Source of the DNA: a virus
Length of the DNA stretch: 22,811 nt
Direction: 5' to 3' (one strand)
Virus record (IMG/VR): IMGVR_UViG_3300020156_000080
Span: 1 to 22,811 of that record
The translations under genes were made by a program, and so were the position numbers. The notes under the pieces were generated by a model that had not been told where the DNA came from, did no database searches, and was given only the letters and a program-made list of their open reading frames with translations. Shown piece by piece: positions 1 through 7,024 of this stretch. Each line of letters begins with the position of its first letter. Position 1 is the first letter of the stretch.

Positions 1-177
1 GCGGCGGCCGCAGCCCTTTCCGACATAGAAGATTTCGCCAGTGCTCGCCCGGCGGTGCTCATACACGTAGAAGCCCGCCGGCAATACGGCTGGCGGCCTG
101 ATAGTAATTGCCACGAGGTAAAAGGTTTAACGGTAGTAGAACGGCGCGGGCCACTGTATATTGAAATAGAAGCCTGA
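1..177 (+). CDS. C-terminal part of an unidentified phage protein (5' end outside window)
   Basis: Frame 1 is open from the first base to a TGA at 175-177, giving the last 58 residues of a protein. The fragment starts with an alanine run and ends in the acidic, hydrophobic tail LYIEIEA. In the P2 gene order the tail sheath gene FI should lie immediately before the tube gene, but this tail does not look like a sheath C-terminus. The stretch 100-180 is visibly richer in A and T than the tail genes that follow, which fits a small inserted accessory gene. The next gene starts 41 bases downstream with its own ribosome binding site. The reading frame is supported only by its openness and position. 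I do not recognise the family. Confidence 0.5.
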   Translation, partial: AAAAALSDIEDFASARPAVLIHVEARRQYGWRPDSNCHEVKGLTVVERRGPLYIEIEA

Positions 178-218
178 TACAATCGCGACGAGATCATTTT
201 GCCACCGGAGGAAAAGCC

Positions 219-722
219 ATGGCGCTGCCCAGACACCTGCGAAACTTTCAAGTCTTTGTCGACGGTCGCGGCAAAGCCGGCAACGCCGACGAAGTGACGC
301 CGCCCGTGCTGTCTCTGGTCACCGAGGAGCACCGTGCCGGCGGCATGGATTCCGCCGTCGAGATCGATATGGGCCTTGAGGTCATGGAACTGTCGATCGT
401 GCTGTCGGACTACGACGAGACCGTGATCAACGGCTTCGGCCTGCTCGGCACCGGCGTTCCCCTTACCCTGCGCGGCGCAATCCAGCGTCAGGGCGAGCCT
501 GTGCAGCCAGTAACGATCAAGGCGCTCGGCCATCTGAAGTCGCGCGATACCGGCACCTGGACCGCTGGCAGCAAGCAGACCACCACGCTGACCTACAGCG
601 TGCGACGCTACAGTGAGGAGATCAACGGCGTCGAGTACGTGAACATCGACGTCGAGCGCATGATCCGCGTGATCAACGGCGTCGACCAGGTCGCCGGCCA
701 GCGCGCAGCGATCGGCCTGTAA
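219..722 (+). CDS. FII: Phage major tail tube protein (P2 gpFII-like)
   Basis: The 167-residue product matches the P2 FII tail tube family in length and content. It opens with MALPRHLRNF, continues with a VDGRG segment, and contains TPPVLSL and a central beta-rich region ending with RRYSEEINGVEYVNIDVERM. Tube subunits stack as rings to form the inner tube of a contractile tail, which the sheath drives through the host envelope. The ATG at 219 has a strong Shine-Dalgarno GGAGG at 207-211. The next gene, E, starts 69 bases downstream, as in P2. The family assignment is from remembered sequence pattern and gene order, both of which agree. Confidence 0.93.
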   Translation: MALPRHLRNFQVFVDGRGKAGNADEVTPPVLSLVTEEHRAGGMDSAVEIDMGLEVMELSIVLSDYDETVINGFGLLGTGVPLTLRGAIQRQGEPVQPVTIKALGHLKSRDTGTWTAGSKQTTTLTYSVRRYSEEINGVEYVNIDVERMIRVINGVDQVAGQRAAIGL

Positions 723-791
723 CCTATCCCTGGCGGCGGCCTGGAGTGATGACCGGGCCGCCGCTTTCTTCAACCTGATGAGGACCGCAAG

Positions 792-1049
792 ATGCCCGAG
801 ACGATAAAGCTCGACTATCCGTTCACCTACCAGGGGCGCGAGATCAGCGAGCTGCAGATGCGCCGCCCGAAGGTTCGCGACCGCCGACTGGCAAGCCGCA
901 AGGCTACCGACGCGGAACGCGAGATCGAGCTCGTCGCCATGCTCACCGAACAGGCGCCCGAAGCTCTGGATGAAATGGATGCGGCTGACTACGAGAAGCT
1001 GACGGACAAGCTCGCAAGTTTTTTCGCTTCCAGTCCTGCGACGCCCTGA
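792..1049 (+). CDS. E: Tail assembly chaperone gpE (unshifted product)
   Basis: This 85-residue protein has the features of P2-type tail assembly chaperones: an N-terminal IKLDYPFTYQGREISEL segment, a basic RRPKVRDRR patch, and an acidic helical C-terminal half. It lies between the tube and tape measure genes, the normal site of the chaperone pair that coats the tape measure protein during tail assembly. The zero-frame product stops at 1047-1049, shortly after a slippery run at 1019-1025, so it is the shorter of two products from one start. The start codon ATG at 792 follows GAGGA at 780-784. Confidence 0.9.
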   Translation: MPETIKLDYPFTYQGREISELQMRRPKVRDRRLASRKATDAEREIELVAMLTEQAPEALDEMDAADYEKLTDKLASFFASSPATP

Positions 1050-1183
1050 GCGACGCCGCGCACAACCTGGTGCGCATCGGCTACAGCCATTCCGAAGTGA
1101 TGGACATGGACGAAGACGAGGTCCTGGAATGGCTGGAGCGCGCGAAGGCCTACAATAAAGCGATCGAGGAACAGCAGCAGTGA
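792..1183 (+). CDS. E+E': Tail assembly chaperone fusion gpE+E' made by -1 ribosomal frameshift
   Basis: A ribosome slipping back one base on T-TTT-TTC at 1019-1025 leaves the E frame and continues in the -1 frame to a TGA at 1181-1183. The joint product is about 130 residues. The E' part includes HNLVRIGYSHSEVMDMDEDE and ends in a helical segment closing with EEQQQ. It resembles the P2 gpE' family, which has a short hydrophobic and acidic motif followed by a tryptophan-containing helix (here EWLERAKAY). The slippery heptamer has the same form as that of P2, T-TTT-TTG. The E' stop overlaps the GTG start of the tape measure gene. Frameshifting itself is inferred from the sequence and the family precedent. 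Confidence 0.85.
1019..1025 (+). promoter_or_regulatory. -1 frameshift slippery site (E to E')
   Basis: The heptamer T-TTT-TTC is in the E reading frame: codons TTT at 1020-1022 and TTC at 1023-1025, preceded by the T at 1019. Both tRNAs can re-pair one base back as TTT-TTT. The -1 frame is then open for 52 codons and matches the expected E' partner. Confidence 0.85.
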
Positions 1184-3300
1184 CCACGGCCGGCACGGTC
1201 AATGTCCAGATAGGCGCGACGTTTGCCAGCACGTTCAAGGCGGCGTTCGGCAGCGCCGAGAACCAGATCGGCAAGCTGGGCTCGAGCGTGCGCGCGATGG
1301 ACAGCAAGCTGCAGAGCGTCAAGGCCTTCCGCTCGCTTTCCGCCGACACCGTGCAGGCCGGCTACGCCTGGCAAGCTGCTAAGGCCAAGGCCGACGACTA
1401 CGCGCGATCGATCTCTGCCGCAGGACCACCTACCAAGGCGCAGGCGCGCGAACTGAGCAAGCTGCAGAAGCAAGCCGAGCGTGCCGGCGAGGCATTCGCC
1501 CAGAACCGCCAGGAACTGGCGAGCATGCGCAGCAAGCTCGTCGCGGCCGGCGTCAGCACGAAAGACCTGACGACCGAGCAAGCCAAGCTCGAGCGCAGCA
1601 TCGAAGCCACCACGAACCGCATGAAGGCGCTGACCAGGCTCGGCAATGCCGGCGTCGGCAAGGCCTTCGGCGAGGTCGGCTCGCAACTGCGCAGCGTCGC
1701 AACGCAGGCCACTATCGCCGGCGTCGGTCTCGGCTGGTTTTTCAAGCGCAACTTCATCGACGTCGCCAGCGAGTTCGAACGGTTCAAAACCATCCTGCTG
1801 ACCACGGAAGGCAGCGCCGACAAGGCGCAGACCGCCATGAACTGGATCAGCGACTTCGCGGCAAAGACGCCCTACGAAATGGCGCAGGTGACTGACGCAT
1901 TCGTGCGGCTGCGCGCGTATGGCCTGGACCCTACCAACGGCCTGCTGAAAGCGCTGGGCGACACCAGCGCTGCCATGGGCAAGGACGTGATGTCCGCCGT
2001 CGAGGCGATCGCGGACGCCGTCACCGGCGAGAACGAGCGCCTGAAGGAATTCGGCATCAAGGCCAGCAAGGAAGGCGGCAAGATCGCCTACAACTACACG
2101 AACCGCGCAGGCAAGCAGATGCGCAAGGTCGTCGACGCCAACAACCGCGCGATGATCGAGAGCACGCTGACGGCCATCTTCAACGAGAAGTACGCCGGCG
2201 CCATGGACAATCTGTCGACTACGTGGGCCGGCATGGTTTCGAACCTGAAGGACCAGTGGTCCCGGTTCGCCAACAACACGATGAACGCCGGCCTGTTCGA
2301 CTGGATGAAGACGAAGCTCGGCGGCACGCTGGACACGCTGAACACGATGGCCGAGAACGGCGAGCTGCAGGCATGGGCCGAGCGGACCGGTGCCGCGCTG
2401 ACCAAGTTCGCGCAGAATGCGTGGGAGCTCGGCAGTGCCATCGTAGGTACGACGCAGCAGATCGCGGAATTTGTCGGCGGCTGGCGGAACCTGGGCGTGC
2501 TTCTGGTCGGCCTGAAATTCGCGCCGCTGATCTTCAGCATCGGCAAGCTGGCGTGGGCGCTGGGAAGTGCAGGCACCAGTCTGCTCATATTCGCCACCGC
2601 TGCGCCGACCGCAGGCGCGGCCTGGGCGGCATTCGGCGCCGGCATCGTCAAGTGGGCCGGCATGGCGTTCACGGCCTTCCGCACGCTCGCCGCGTTCATG
2701 CTGACCAACCCGATCGGTATTGCGCTGACCGCGCTCGGCGTCGCCGGCTACCTGCTCTGGCAGAATTGGGACAAGGTGAAAGGCGGGCTCGTCGCGATCT
2801 GGAACACGATCAAGGAAACCGCCATCGCGGCCTTCGACGCGATCAAGTCGGCGGTCGGTGCCGTGATCGACTGGCTGGCCGAGAAGACGGCGTGGATCTT
2901 CGCGACCGTCGACAAGGTGAAGGCTGCGGCCGGCACGATCGGCAGCAGCATCGGCAGCGGATGGGACAAGGCCAAGTCGTTCATGGGCATCGGCGGACCC
3001 GAGGGCAGCACCAGCCCGGGCGCATCTTCGCCGCGCAGCAGCACGCCGACGGCGCCGGGCAGCAGCTCGGCCGCGCCGCCTGTTGGCATGCAGGGCTCCG
3101 TGGCACCGGTCACGCCCGTGCCCGCGGCACCGGCTGCCCGCACCATCACGCAGACCAGCACAGTCAACGCACCGATCACAATCAACGGCGCCACGGATCC
3201 GCAGGCTACGGCGAAGGCCGTCCGCGCGGAACTGGACAAGCGCGAACGTATAGCCGGCGTCCGCAAGCGCGGGCTCATGACTGACCCGGTGGGCCTGTAG
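1180..3300 (+). CDS. T: Phage tail tape measure protein (P2 gpT-like)
   Basis: The 706-residue product sets tail length and is ejected with the DNA. Residues 1-165 are helical and coiled-coil rich. They are followed by a conserved tape-measure core with FERFKTILLTTEGSADKA, WISDFAAKTPYEMAQVTDAF and LRAYGLDPTNGLLKALGD, typical of the TP901-type tape measure domain. Hydrophobic segments around residues 435-535 (LLVGLKFAPLIFSIGKLAW, LLIFATAAPTAGAAWAAF, NPIGIALTALGVAGYLLW) fit the membrane-inserting part. A Pro/Ser/Ala-rich linker lies near residues 610-660. The GTG start at 1180 overlaps the E' stop as GTGA, indicating translational coupling. It is the longest gene in the window, as expected for a tape measure. 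Confidence 0.95.
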   Translation: MTTAGTVNVQIGATFASTFKAAFGSAENQIGKLGSSVRAMDSKLQSVKAFRSLSADTVQAGYAWQAAKAKADDYARSISAAGPPTKAQARELSKLQKQAERAGEAFAQNRQELASMRSKLVAAGVSTKDLTTEQAKLERSIEATTNRMKALTRLGNAGVGKAFGEVGSQLRSVATQATIAGVGLGWFFKRNFIDVASEFERFKTILLTTEGSADKAQTAMNWISDFAAKTPYEMAQVTDAFVRLRAYGLDPTNGLLKALGDTSAAMGKDVMSAVEAIADAVTGENERLKEFGIKASKEGGKIAYNYTNRAGKQMRKVVDANNRAMIESTLTAIFNEKYAGAMDNLSTTWAGMVSNLKDQWSRFANNTMNAGLFDWMKTKLGGTLDTLNTMAENGELQAWAERTGAALTKFAQNAWELGSAIVGTTQQIAEFVGGWRNLGVLLVGLKFAPLIFSIGKLAWALGSAGTSLLIFATAAPTAGAAWAAFGAGIVKWAGMAFTAFRTLAAFMLTNPIGIALTALGVAGYLLWQNWDKVKGGLVAIWNTIKETAIAAFDAIKSAVGAVIDWLAEKTAWIFATVDKVKAAAGTIGSSIGSGWDKAKSFMGIGGPEGSTSPGASSPRSSTPTAPGSSSAAPPVGMQGSVAPVTPVPAAPAARTITQTSTVNAPITINGATDPQATAKAVRAELDKRERIAGVRKRGLMTDPVGL

Positions 3301-3301
3301 C

Positions 3302-3706
3302 ATGGCCGGATACATGGCCCGGCTGGGCGACTTCACCTTCAGCATCGACACGGCGGCTTTCCAGGAACTGCAACGCCGCTCGAGCTATCGCTGGCAGAAA
3401 AAGGACCGCATCGGTCGCAAGCCAGCGCAGCAGTTCGTCGGTGAGGATGCCGACGCGATCACGCTGTCCGGCACGATCTACCCGCATTACCGCGGCGGGC
3501 TCGGCCAGATGGCGCAGATGCGTGCGCAGGCGGCTGCAGGCGAGGCGCTGCCGCTGGTCTATGCCGACGAGCACGCCGGCCAGTATCACGGGCGCTGGTG
3601 CATCACCAGCATCGAGGAGACCCGCCGCGTGTTTTTCGACAATGGCACGCCGCGGCGCATCGACTTCAGCATCACGATCGAGGAGTACGGCGAGGACGAG
3701 CTCTGA
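3302..3706 (+). CDS. U: Phage tail protein U (P2 gpU-like tail terminator)
   Basis: The 134-residue protein carries the gpU pattern: MARLGDFTFSIDTAAFQELQ at the N-terminus, a central GRKPAQQFVGEDADAITLSG and IYPHYRGGLGQM segment, and the C-terminal RRIDFSITIEEYGED. In P2, gpU is needed for tail completion and acts at the head-proximal tail end. The ATG at 3302 lies one base after the tape measure stop. The stop at 3704-3706 overlaps the ATG of gene X, so the genes are tightly coupled. Confidence 0.93.
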   Translation: MAGYMARLGDFTFSIDTAAFQELQRRSSYRWQKKDRIGRKPAQQFVGEDADAITLSGTIYPHYRGGLGQMAQMRAQAAAGEALPLVYADEHAGQYHGRWCITSIEETRRVFFDNGTPRRIDFSITIEEYGEDEL

Positions 3707-3927
3707 TGGCCGGCACGATCACCACCTACAAGACGAGCCAGGGCGACACGCTCGATTACATCTGCTGGAAGTTCTACGGACAGCAGAGCGGCGCGGTCGA
3801 GGCTGTGCTTCTCGCCAATCCCGGGCTCGCGGATCTCGGCCCGGTCATTCCCGAGAACACGGAAATTCTGCTGCCGGAATTGCCGAAGCCGGCCAGCGAG
3901 ACGCAACCGATTCGGCTCTGGAGCTGA
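3706..3927 (+). CDS. X: Phage tail protein X (P2 gpX-like, LysM-type fold)
   Basis: The 73-residue protein has the gpX signature: a YKTSQGDTLDYICWKFYG segment, then VEAVLLANPGLADLGPVIPE and a hydrophobic ILLPELP tail. This is the LysM-like tail X family, which bridges the baseplate hub and tube in contractile tails. The ATG at 3706 overlaps the U stop codon. A longer frame is open upstream but would run through most of U, so the overlapping ATG is chosen. It lies directly before D, as in P2. Confidence 0.93.
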   Translation: MAGTITTYKTSQGDTLDYICWKFYGQQSGAVEAVLLANPGLADLGPVIPENTEILLPELPKPASETQPIRLWS

Positions 3928-3932
3928 CGCAC

Positions 3933-4919
3933 GTGACCCCTGCCTACTCGATCATCGCCGAAGGCAACAACATCACATCGCTGGTGCGGGATCGCTTCCT
4001 CGCGCTGGAGATCACCGACCAGGCAGGCGTCGAGTCCGACCGTCTCACGCTCACGCTGGACGATCGCGACGAAGCAATCGAGCTTCCGCGCAAGGGCGCG
4101 AAGATCGAGGTGTCGATCGGCTACGTCGGCCGACCGCTGATCCGCATGGGGCGCTACGTCGTCGACACGGTCCAGGTGGGAGGTCCGGCTCGCGAGTTGA
4201 CGATCAACGCGAACGCCGTCGACATGACGGGCGGCATCCGGGCGCCGAAGGAGCGCAGCTGGCACGGCAAGACGCTGAGCGACATCGTGCAGAAGATCGC
4301 CAGCGAGCACGAGCTTCAGCCGTCGATCGATTCGGCGCTGGGCAGTCGCAGCCTGCCGCACGTCGACCAGACCGAAAGCGACATGCAGTTCCTGCAGCGG
4401 CTGTGCGCCGACAATGGCGCCGTCTGCAAGGTGGCCGACGGCCGCCTTGTCGTCACCAAGCACGCGAGTGGCAGCACGGCATCGGGCGGCAGCATGCCGG
4501 CGGCCGTGATCCTGGCGAGCAACTGCGGTAGCTGGCAGGCCACGCTCGCCGATCGAGGCGAGTACAAGTCCGTGAAGGCCGGATACCAGGACCTGGGCGA
4601 AGCCGAGCGCAAGGAAGTCGCGGCCGGTCAAGGCGATCCAGTCATGACGCTGCGCAACAGCTACCAGAACGAGAACGAGGCCAAGCAGGCGGCCGACAGC
4701 AAGCTGAAGGCGATGAACCGCGGCACGCGCAAGGTGTCCGTGCAGGACCTGATCGGCGACCCGACGATGAGCGCGGAATGCCCGGCGACGCTGTTCGGCT
4801 TCCGGCAGGGCATCGACGGCGACGGCTGGATCATCAACAGCGTCACGCACTCGATCGTCGGCGACGGCTACACGTGCGACCTGGAGATCGAGAGCAAGAG
4901 CGGCGAAGCCGAGGAATGA
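3933..4919 (+). CDS. D: Phage baseplate hub / late control protein D (P2 gpD-like)
   Basis: The 328-residue product matches the gpD family, equivalent to the T4 gp27 hub. It contains SLVRDRFLALEITDQAGVES, LTLTLDDRD, the KGAKIEVSIGY motif, an RSWHGKTLSDIVQKIASEH stretch, and HVDQTESDMQFLQRLCADNG. The tail end carries WIINSVTHSIVGDGY. The frame is open far upstream, but the GTG at 3933 has GGAG at 3920-3923, lies 6 bases after the X stop and begins at the family's usual N-terminus. It is the last P2-type tail gene here. P2 has ogr and int after D, whereas this phage has its lysis genes. Confidence 0.93.
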   Translation: MTPAYSIIAEGNNITSLVRDRFLALEITDQAGVESDRLTLTLDDRDEAIELPRKGAKIEVSIGYVGRPLIRMGRYVVDTVQVGGPARELTINANAVDMTGGIRAPKERSWHGKTLSDIVQKIASEHELQPSIDSALGSRSLPHVDQTESDMQFLQRLCADNGAVCKVADGRLVVTKHASGSTASGGSMPAAVILASNCGSWQATLADRGEYKSVKAGYQDLGEAERKEVAAGQGDPVMTLRNSYQNENEAKQAADSKLKAMNRGTRKVSVQDLIGDPTMSAECPATLFGFRQGIDGDGWIINSVTHSIVGDGYTCDLEIESKSGEAEE

Positions 4920-5042
4920 TTGCACCGACCGGGGCGGGCCGGCAGTAGCCGGGGTCATCAGCGCCGCGCCGCCAGCCGGCGTCAACCGGGAGCTGGCGGG
5001 CAAATCCTTTGCAACTATCTGTCAATTTGAAATCATGGCAGA

Positions 5043-5048
5043 TATACT
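5043..5048 (+). promoter_or_regulatory. Possible promoter -10 element before the lysis genes
   Basis: TATACT lies 33 bases before the ATG at 5081, in a locally AT-rich stretch between D and the lysis cassette. No good -35 box is seen at 17 bp (TGTCAA). The overlapping 11-mer ATACTTTCGAT at 5044-5054 recurs exactly at 20319-20329 before the secreted peptidase gene. A promoter role is inference. Confidence 0.35.
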
Positions 5049-5080
5049 TTCGATATCATCAAGCCACCAGCGGCCCATTT

Positions 5081-5488
5081 ATGGCAGAGCCGAACACTTC
5101 AGGCATAAGCATTACCGCTCTATTCATTGCCATACTTGGTCCGCTCGCCGGCCAATACTCGCTGATCGTCATGGCGGCACTGGCTGGCGCCATGTGGCCG
5201 CTGAGCACCATGGAGGGCACGACCAGGGCCGCAGGCGCGTTCTTCCTGGCTCGCATCGTCTTCACGGCGATCTTCATAACGGGCAGCCTCTCCTGGCTGC
5301 TGTCGAGCCATCTTGATCTCCCCGTCTACGAGAGCATGGCGATCGCCGCTTTCGCGATCGGCGCGCTGGGCAATGGATGGGGCCGGGTCTTCCGCGGACT
5401 GCGGGACGGCCTTGCTGCGATGCTGCGCGGCTTCTCAGGCGGGCGCAGCTACGGCGGCGACAACTACAGAGGCAGGGACGACGAGTGA
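5081..5488 (+). CDS. Small membrane protein, putative holin
   Basis: The 135-residue product has three or four hydrophobic stretches: ITALFIAILGPLAG, IVMAALAGAMWPL, FFLARIVFTAIFITGSLSWLL and MAIAAFAIGALGNGWG. A charged Gly/Arg-rich C-terminal tail ends in RGRDDE. Position directly before a second membrane protein, an endolysin and spanins points to a holin, which permeabilises the inner membrane for endolysin release. An upstream TTG at 5009 would lengthen the frame, but it lies before the likely promoter element and adds a non-hydrophobic leader. The ATG at 5081 is preferred although its ribosome binding site is weak. The stop overlaps the next ATG. Holin function is from context. Confidence 0.65.
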   Translation: MAEPNTSGISITALFIAILGPLAGQYSLIVMAALAGAMWPLSTMEGTTRAAGAFFLARIVFTAIFITGSLSWLLSSHLDLPVYESMAIAAFAIGALGNGWGRVFRGLRDGLAAMLRGFSGGRSYGGDNYRGRDDE

Positions 5489-5775
5489 TGCTCATTATCC
5501 ACGAGGCCTTCGCTGTTCTGCTGCTGTACACATGCTTTTGCCGGGCGGTGAAGATGAATAGCGGCACGCGCCGCACCGTGCGTCTCGCATTCTATGCGCT
5601 TTCCCTGTCCGCCCTTCTCTGCGTGTTCGCGCCGCTGACATTCAAGTGGCGGCCCGACTTTGTTTCCCTCGCCCTGCTCGTCGCCGTCGTGATCGTCCAG
5701 ATGGTCACGTCGAGTTATTGGCGCGACGGCATCCCGCAGCATTTCAAGGAAAGGATTTCCGATGCGCTCCATTGA
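5488..5775 (+). CDS. Small three-helix membrane protein, putative holin/antiholin
   Basis: The 95-residue product contains three predicted membrane segments: LIIHEAFAVLLLYTCFC, LAFYALSLSALLCVFAPLTF and SLALLVAVVIVQMVTSSYW. It ends with a soluble RDGIPQHFKE tail. It resembles a conserved phage membrane protein seen in lysis cassettes of other proteobacterial phages, usually without a tested function. The ATG at 5488 overlaps the previous stop, and the last 14 bases overlap the endolysin start, so all three genes are probably translated together. Which of the two membrane proteins is the holin and which a modulator cannot be told from sequence. Confidence 0.7.
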   Translation: MLIIHEAFAVLLLYTCFCRAVKMNSGTRRTVRLAFYALSLSALLCVFAPLTFKWRPDFVSLALLVAVVIVQMVTSSYWRDGIPQHFKERISDALH

Positions 5776-6373
5776 GGACTGGATTCGAATTCTGATGCGC
5801 TGTGGCGTCGCGCAGCGCGTGGCGTCGATCTGGGCGCCCGTCTTCCGCGACACGATCAAGCCGGACACGTTCTCGGCTGGCGACCGCGAGCTCGATGACT
5901 TCCTGGGCCAGATCCTGCACGAGTCGATGATGCTGACGCGCCTCGAGGAAGGCTTGAGCTATTCGCGCGCCGAACGCATCTGCCAGGTCTGGCCGAAGCG
6001 ATTTCCGACGGTGGCCGACGCTGCGCCGTTCGTGCGCAATCCGCAGGGTCTCGCGAACCGCGTGTACGGCGGCAGGCTGGGCAACCGTGAACCGAACGAT
6101 GGCTGGATGTTTCGTGGCCGCGGGCTGATCCAGGTCACGGGCCGCGAGAATTACACCAGGCTCGCCGAGGCCATGCGCATCAACCTGATCGCCGACCCTG
6201 ATCGCCTGGCCGAGCAGCACATTGCGCTGCGCGCCTCGATCGCATGGTGGGAGGGCAGTGTGCCGGACAGCGTCATGGGCGACATCGTCAAGGTGACGAA
6301 GCGCGTTAACGGCGGCACGCATGGCCTGGACGATCGCCGCCGCCTCACCAACAAGGCCGAGGGCGCATTGTGA
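5762..6373 (+). CDS. Endolysin, glycoside hydrolase family 19 (chitinase-like)
   Basis: The 203-residue product degrades cell-wall peptidoglycan at the end of infection. GH19 features seen: the catalytic glutamate E54 in ILHESMMLTRLEEGLSYS with a second acidic residue near E63, then VWPKRFP, ANRVYGGRLGN, and the signature FRGRGLIQVTGRENY around residues 117-131. A C-terminal RVNGG(x)HGLDDRR segment is also typical. There is no clear signal peptide, so export would depend on the holin. The ATG at 5762 has AAGGA at 5750-5754 and overlaps the upstream gene by 14 bases. The stop overlaps the GTG start of Rz. Confidence 0.93.
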   Translation: MRSIEDWIRILMRCGVAQRVASIWAPVFRDTIKPDTFSAGDRELDDFLGQILHESMMLTRLEEGLSYSRAERICQVWPKRFPTVADAAPFVRNPQGLANRVYGGRLGNREPNDGWMFRGRGLIQVTGRENYTRLAEAMRINLIADPDRLAEQHIALRASIAWWEGSVPDSVMGDIVKVTKRVNGGTHGLDDRRRLTNKAEGAL

Positions 6374-6930
6374 TCGGATTGCTGCTGTCGATGGCAGGGA
6401 ACAAGCAGAAGGCGCTTTTCGGGATCGGCATCGCGATCGTCGCCGGCCTGCTCGCGTTCGGCGTGCAGACCTACCGACTTGCCGCTGAGCGCTACGAGCA
6501 CGCTGTGACGCGCGCCGAGTACGCGCAGACCGTCGCCGAGCACCAGGAATATCTCGCCGGGCTGGAACGGGCCGCCCGGGAAGCCGAGGCGCTGGCCCGT
6601 GCAGAGGAGCAGCGCCGCTTCGCCGCGCTGCAGGGGGCCGTAGATGAAGCCGAACAACGTCTCGAGGCGGCGCGCGCTGATGCCGCTGACGCTACTGCTG
6701 CTGGTGACAGGCTGCGCCAGCGTATCAACCAACTCGCCGCCGCCTGTCGTGCAGGCACCGGTAATTCCGGCGCTGCCGGCGCAGGCCAGGCAGCCGACGC
6801 CACCGCCGATATGCTCGCCAACGTGCAGCGCAGGCTTGATGAAGCTACGAACGCAATTGCTGGATATGCTGACCGGGCACGAACCGCCGGCGCCGCCTGC
6901 GAGCGCAGCTACGACGCGCTGAATCGCTGA
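6370..6930 (+). CDS. Rz: i-spanin, Rz-like inner-membrane lysis protein
   Basis: The 186-residue product has one N-terminal membrane segment (FGIGIAIVAGLLAFGVQTY, about residues 17-35). A long charged, alanine-rich, coiled-coil periplasmic domain follows and reaches the C-terminus. This is the i-spanin layout. With the o-spanin Rz1 it spans the periplasm and fuses inner and outer membranes in the last step of lysis. The GTG at 6370 overlaps the endolysin stop as GTGA. An ATG at 6391 is an alternative start that keeps the membrane segment. Rz1 lies wholly inside this gene in the +1 frame. Confidence 0.88.
   Translation: MIGLLLSMAGNKQKALFGIGIAIVAGLLAFGVQTYRLAAERYEHAVTRAEYAQTVAEHQEYLAGLERAAREAEALARAEEQRRFAALQGAVDEAEQRLEAARADAADATAAGDRLRQRINQLAAACRAGTGNSGAAGAGQAADATADMLANVQRRLDEATNAIAGYADRARTAGAACERSYDALNR
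6644..6922 (+). CDS. Rz1: o-spanin, Rz1-like outer-membrane lipoprotein (nested in Rz)
   Basis: The 92-residue product starts with a basic region (SRRR), a hydrophobic core LMPLTLLLL, and a lipobox VTGC ending at Cys24, so it should be lipid-modified there. The mature part is short and proline-rich (SPPPVVQAPVIPALP, QPTPPP), as in Rz1 o-spanins. It is encoded entirely within Rz in the +1 frame, the lambda-type nested arrangement. The ATG at 6644 lies in Rz coding sequence. Lipobox, proline content and nesting together make this more than a shadow frame. Confidence 0.88.
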   Translation: MKPNNVSRRRALMPLTLLLLVTGCASVSTNSPPPVVQAPVIPALPAQARQPTPPPICSPTCSAGLMKLRTQLLDMLTGHEPPAPPASAATTR

Positions 6931-6953
6931 AGATTTCCTCAGTAGGACCCCTT

Positions 6954-6979
6954 GCCCGGCCGAGTGCCGGGCTTTTTTT
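6954..6979 (+). terminator. Rho-independent terminator after the lysis genes
   Basis: The stem GCCCGGC (6954-6960) pairs with GCCGGGC (6966-6972) around a 5-base loop and is followed by seven T (6973-6979). It ends the rightward late transcript 23 bases after the Rz stop. Confidence 0.92.
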
Positions 6980-6987
6980 CTTCAAAG

Positions 6988-7022
6988 TATTTACATCGTC
7001 AAAAGCAGTGTGGCAGCATTGC
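6988..7022 (+). promoter_or_regulatory. Operator/promoter module, divergent copy (site D)
   Basis: TATTTAC-ATC-GTCAAAA at 6988-7004 matches the dyad at 20268 with two changes in the right arm. GCAGCATTGC at 7013-7022 is a degenerate form of the second palindrome. The context AAAGTATT before it is shared with the other copies. It sits directly after the late terminator and before the putative ncRNA, so it probably drives or controls that RNA. The -35 like TTTACA at 6990-6995 is fair, but no good -10 is visible. Confidence 0.5.
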
Positions 7023-7024
7023 GC

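Noticed and set aside
1150-3351. Very long minus-strand ORF opposite the tape measure gene
   Set aside because: An Arg/Gly/Ala-rich antisense shadow typical of GC-rich genes; the + strand tape measure is certain.
5009-5080. TTG start at 5009 for the first lysis membrane protein
   Set aside because: The leader it adds is not hydrophobic, has no ribosome binding site, and covers the likely promoter element.
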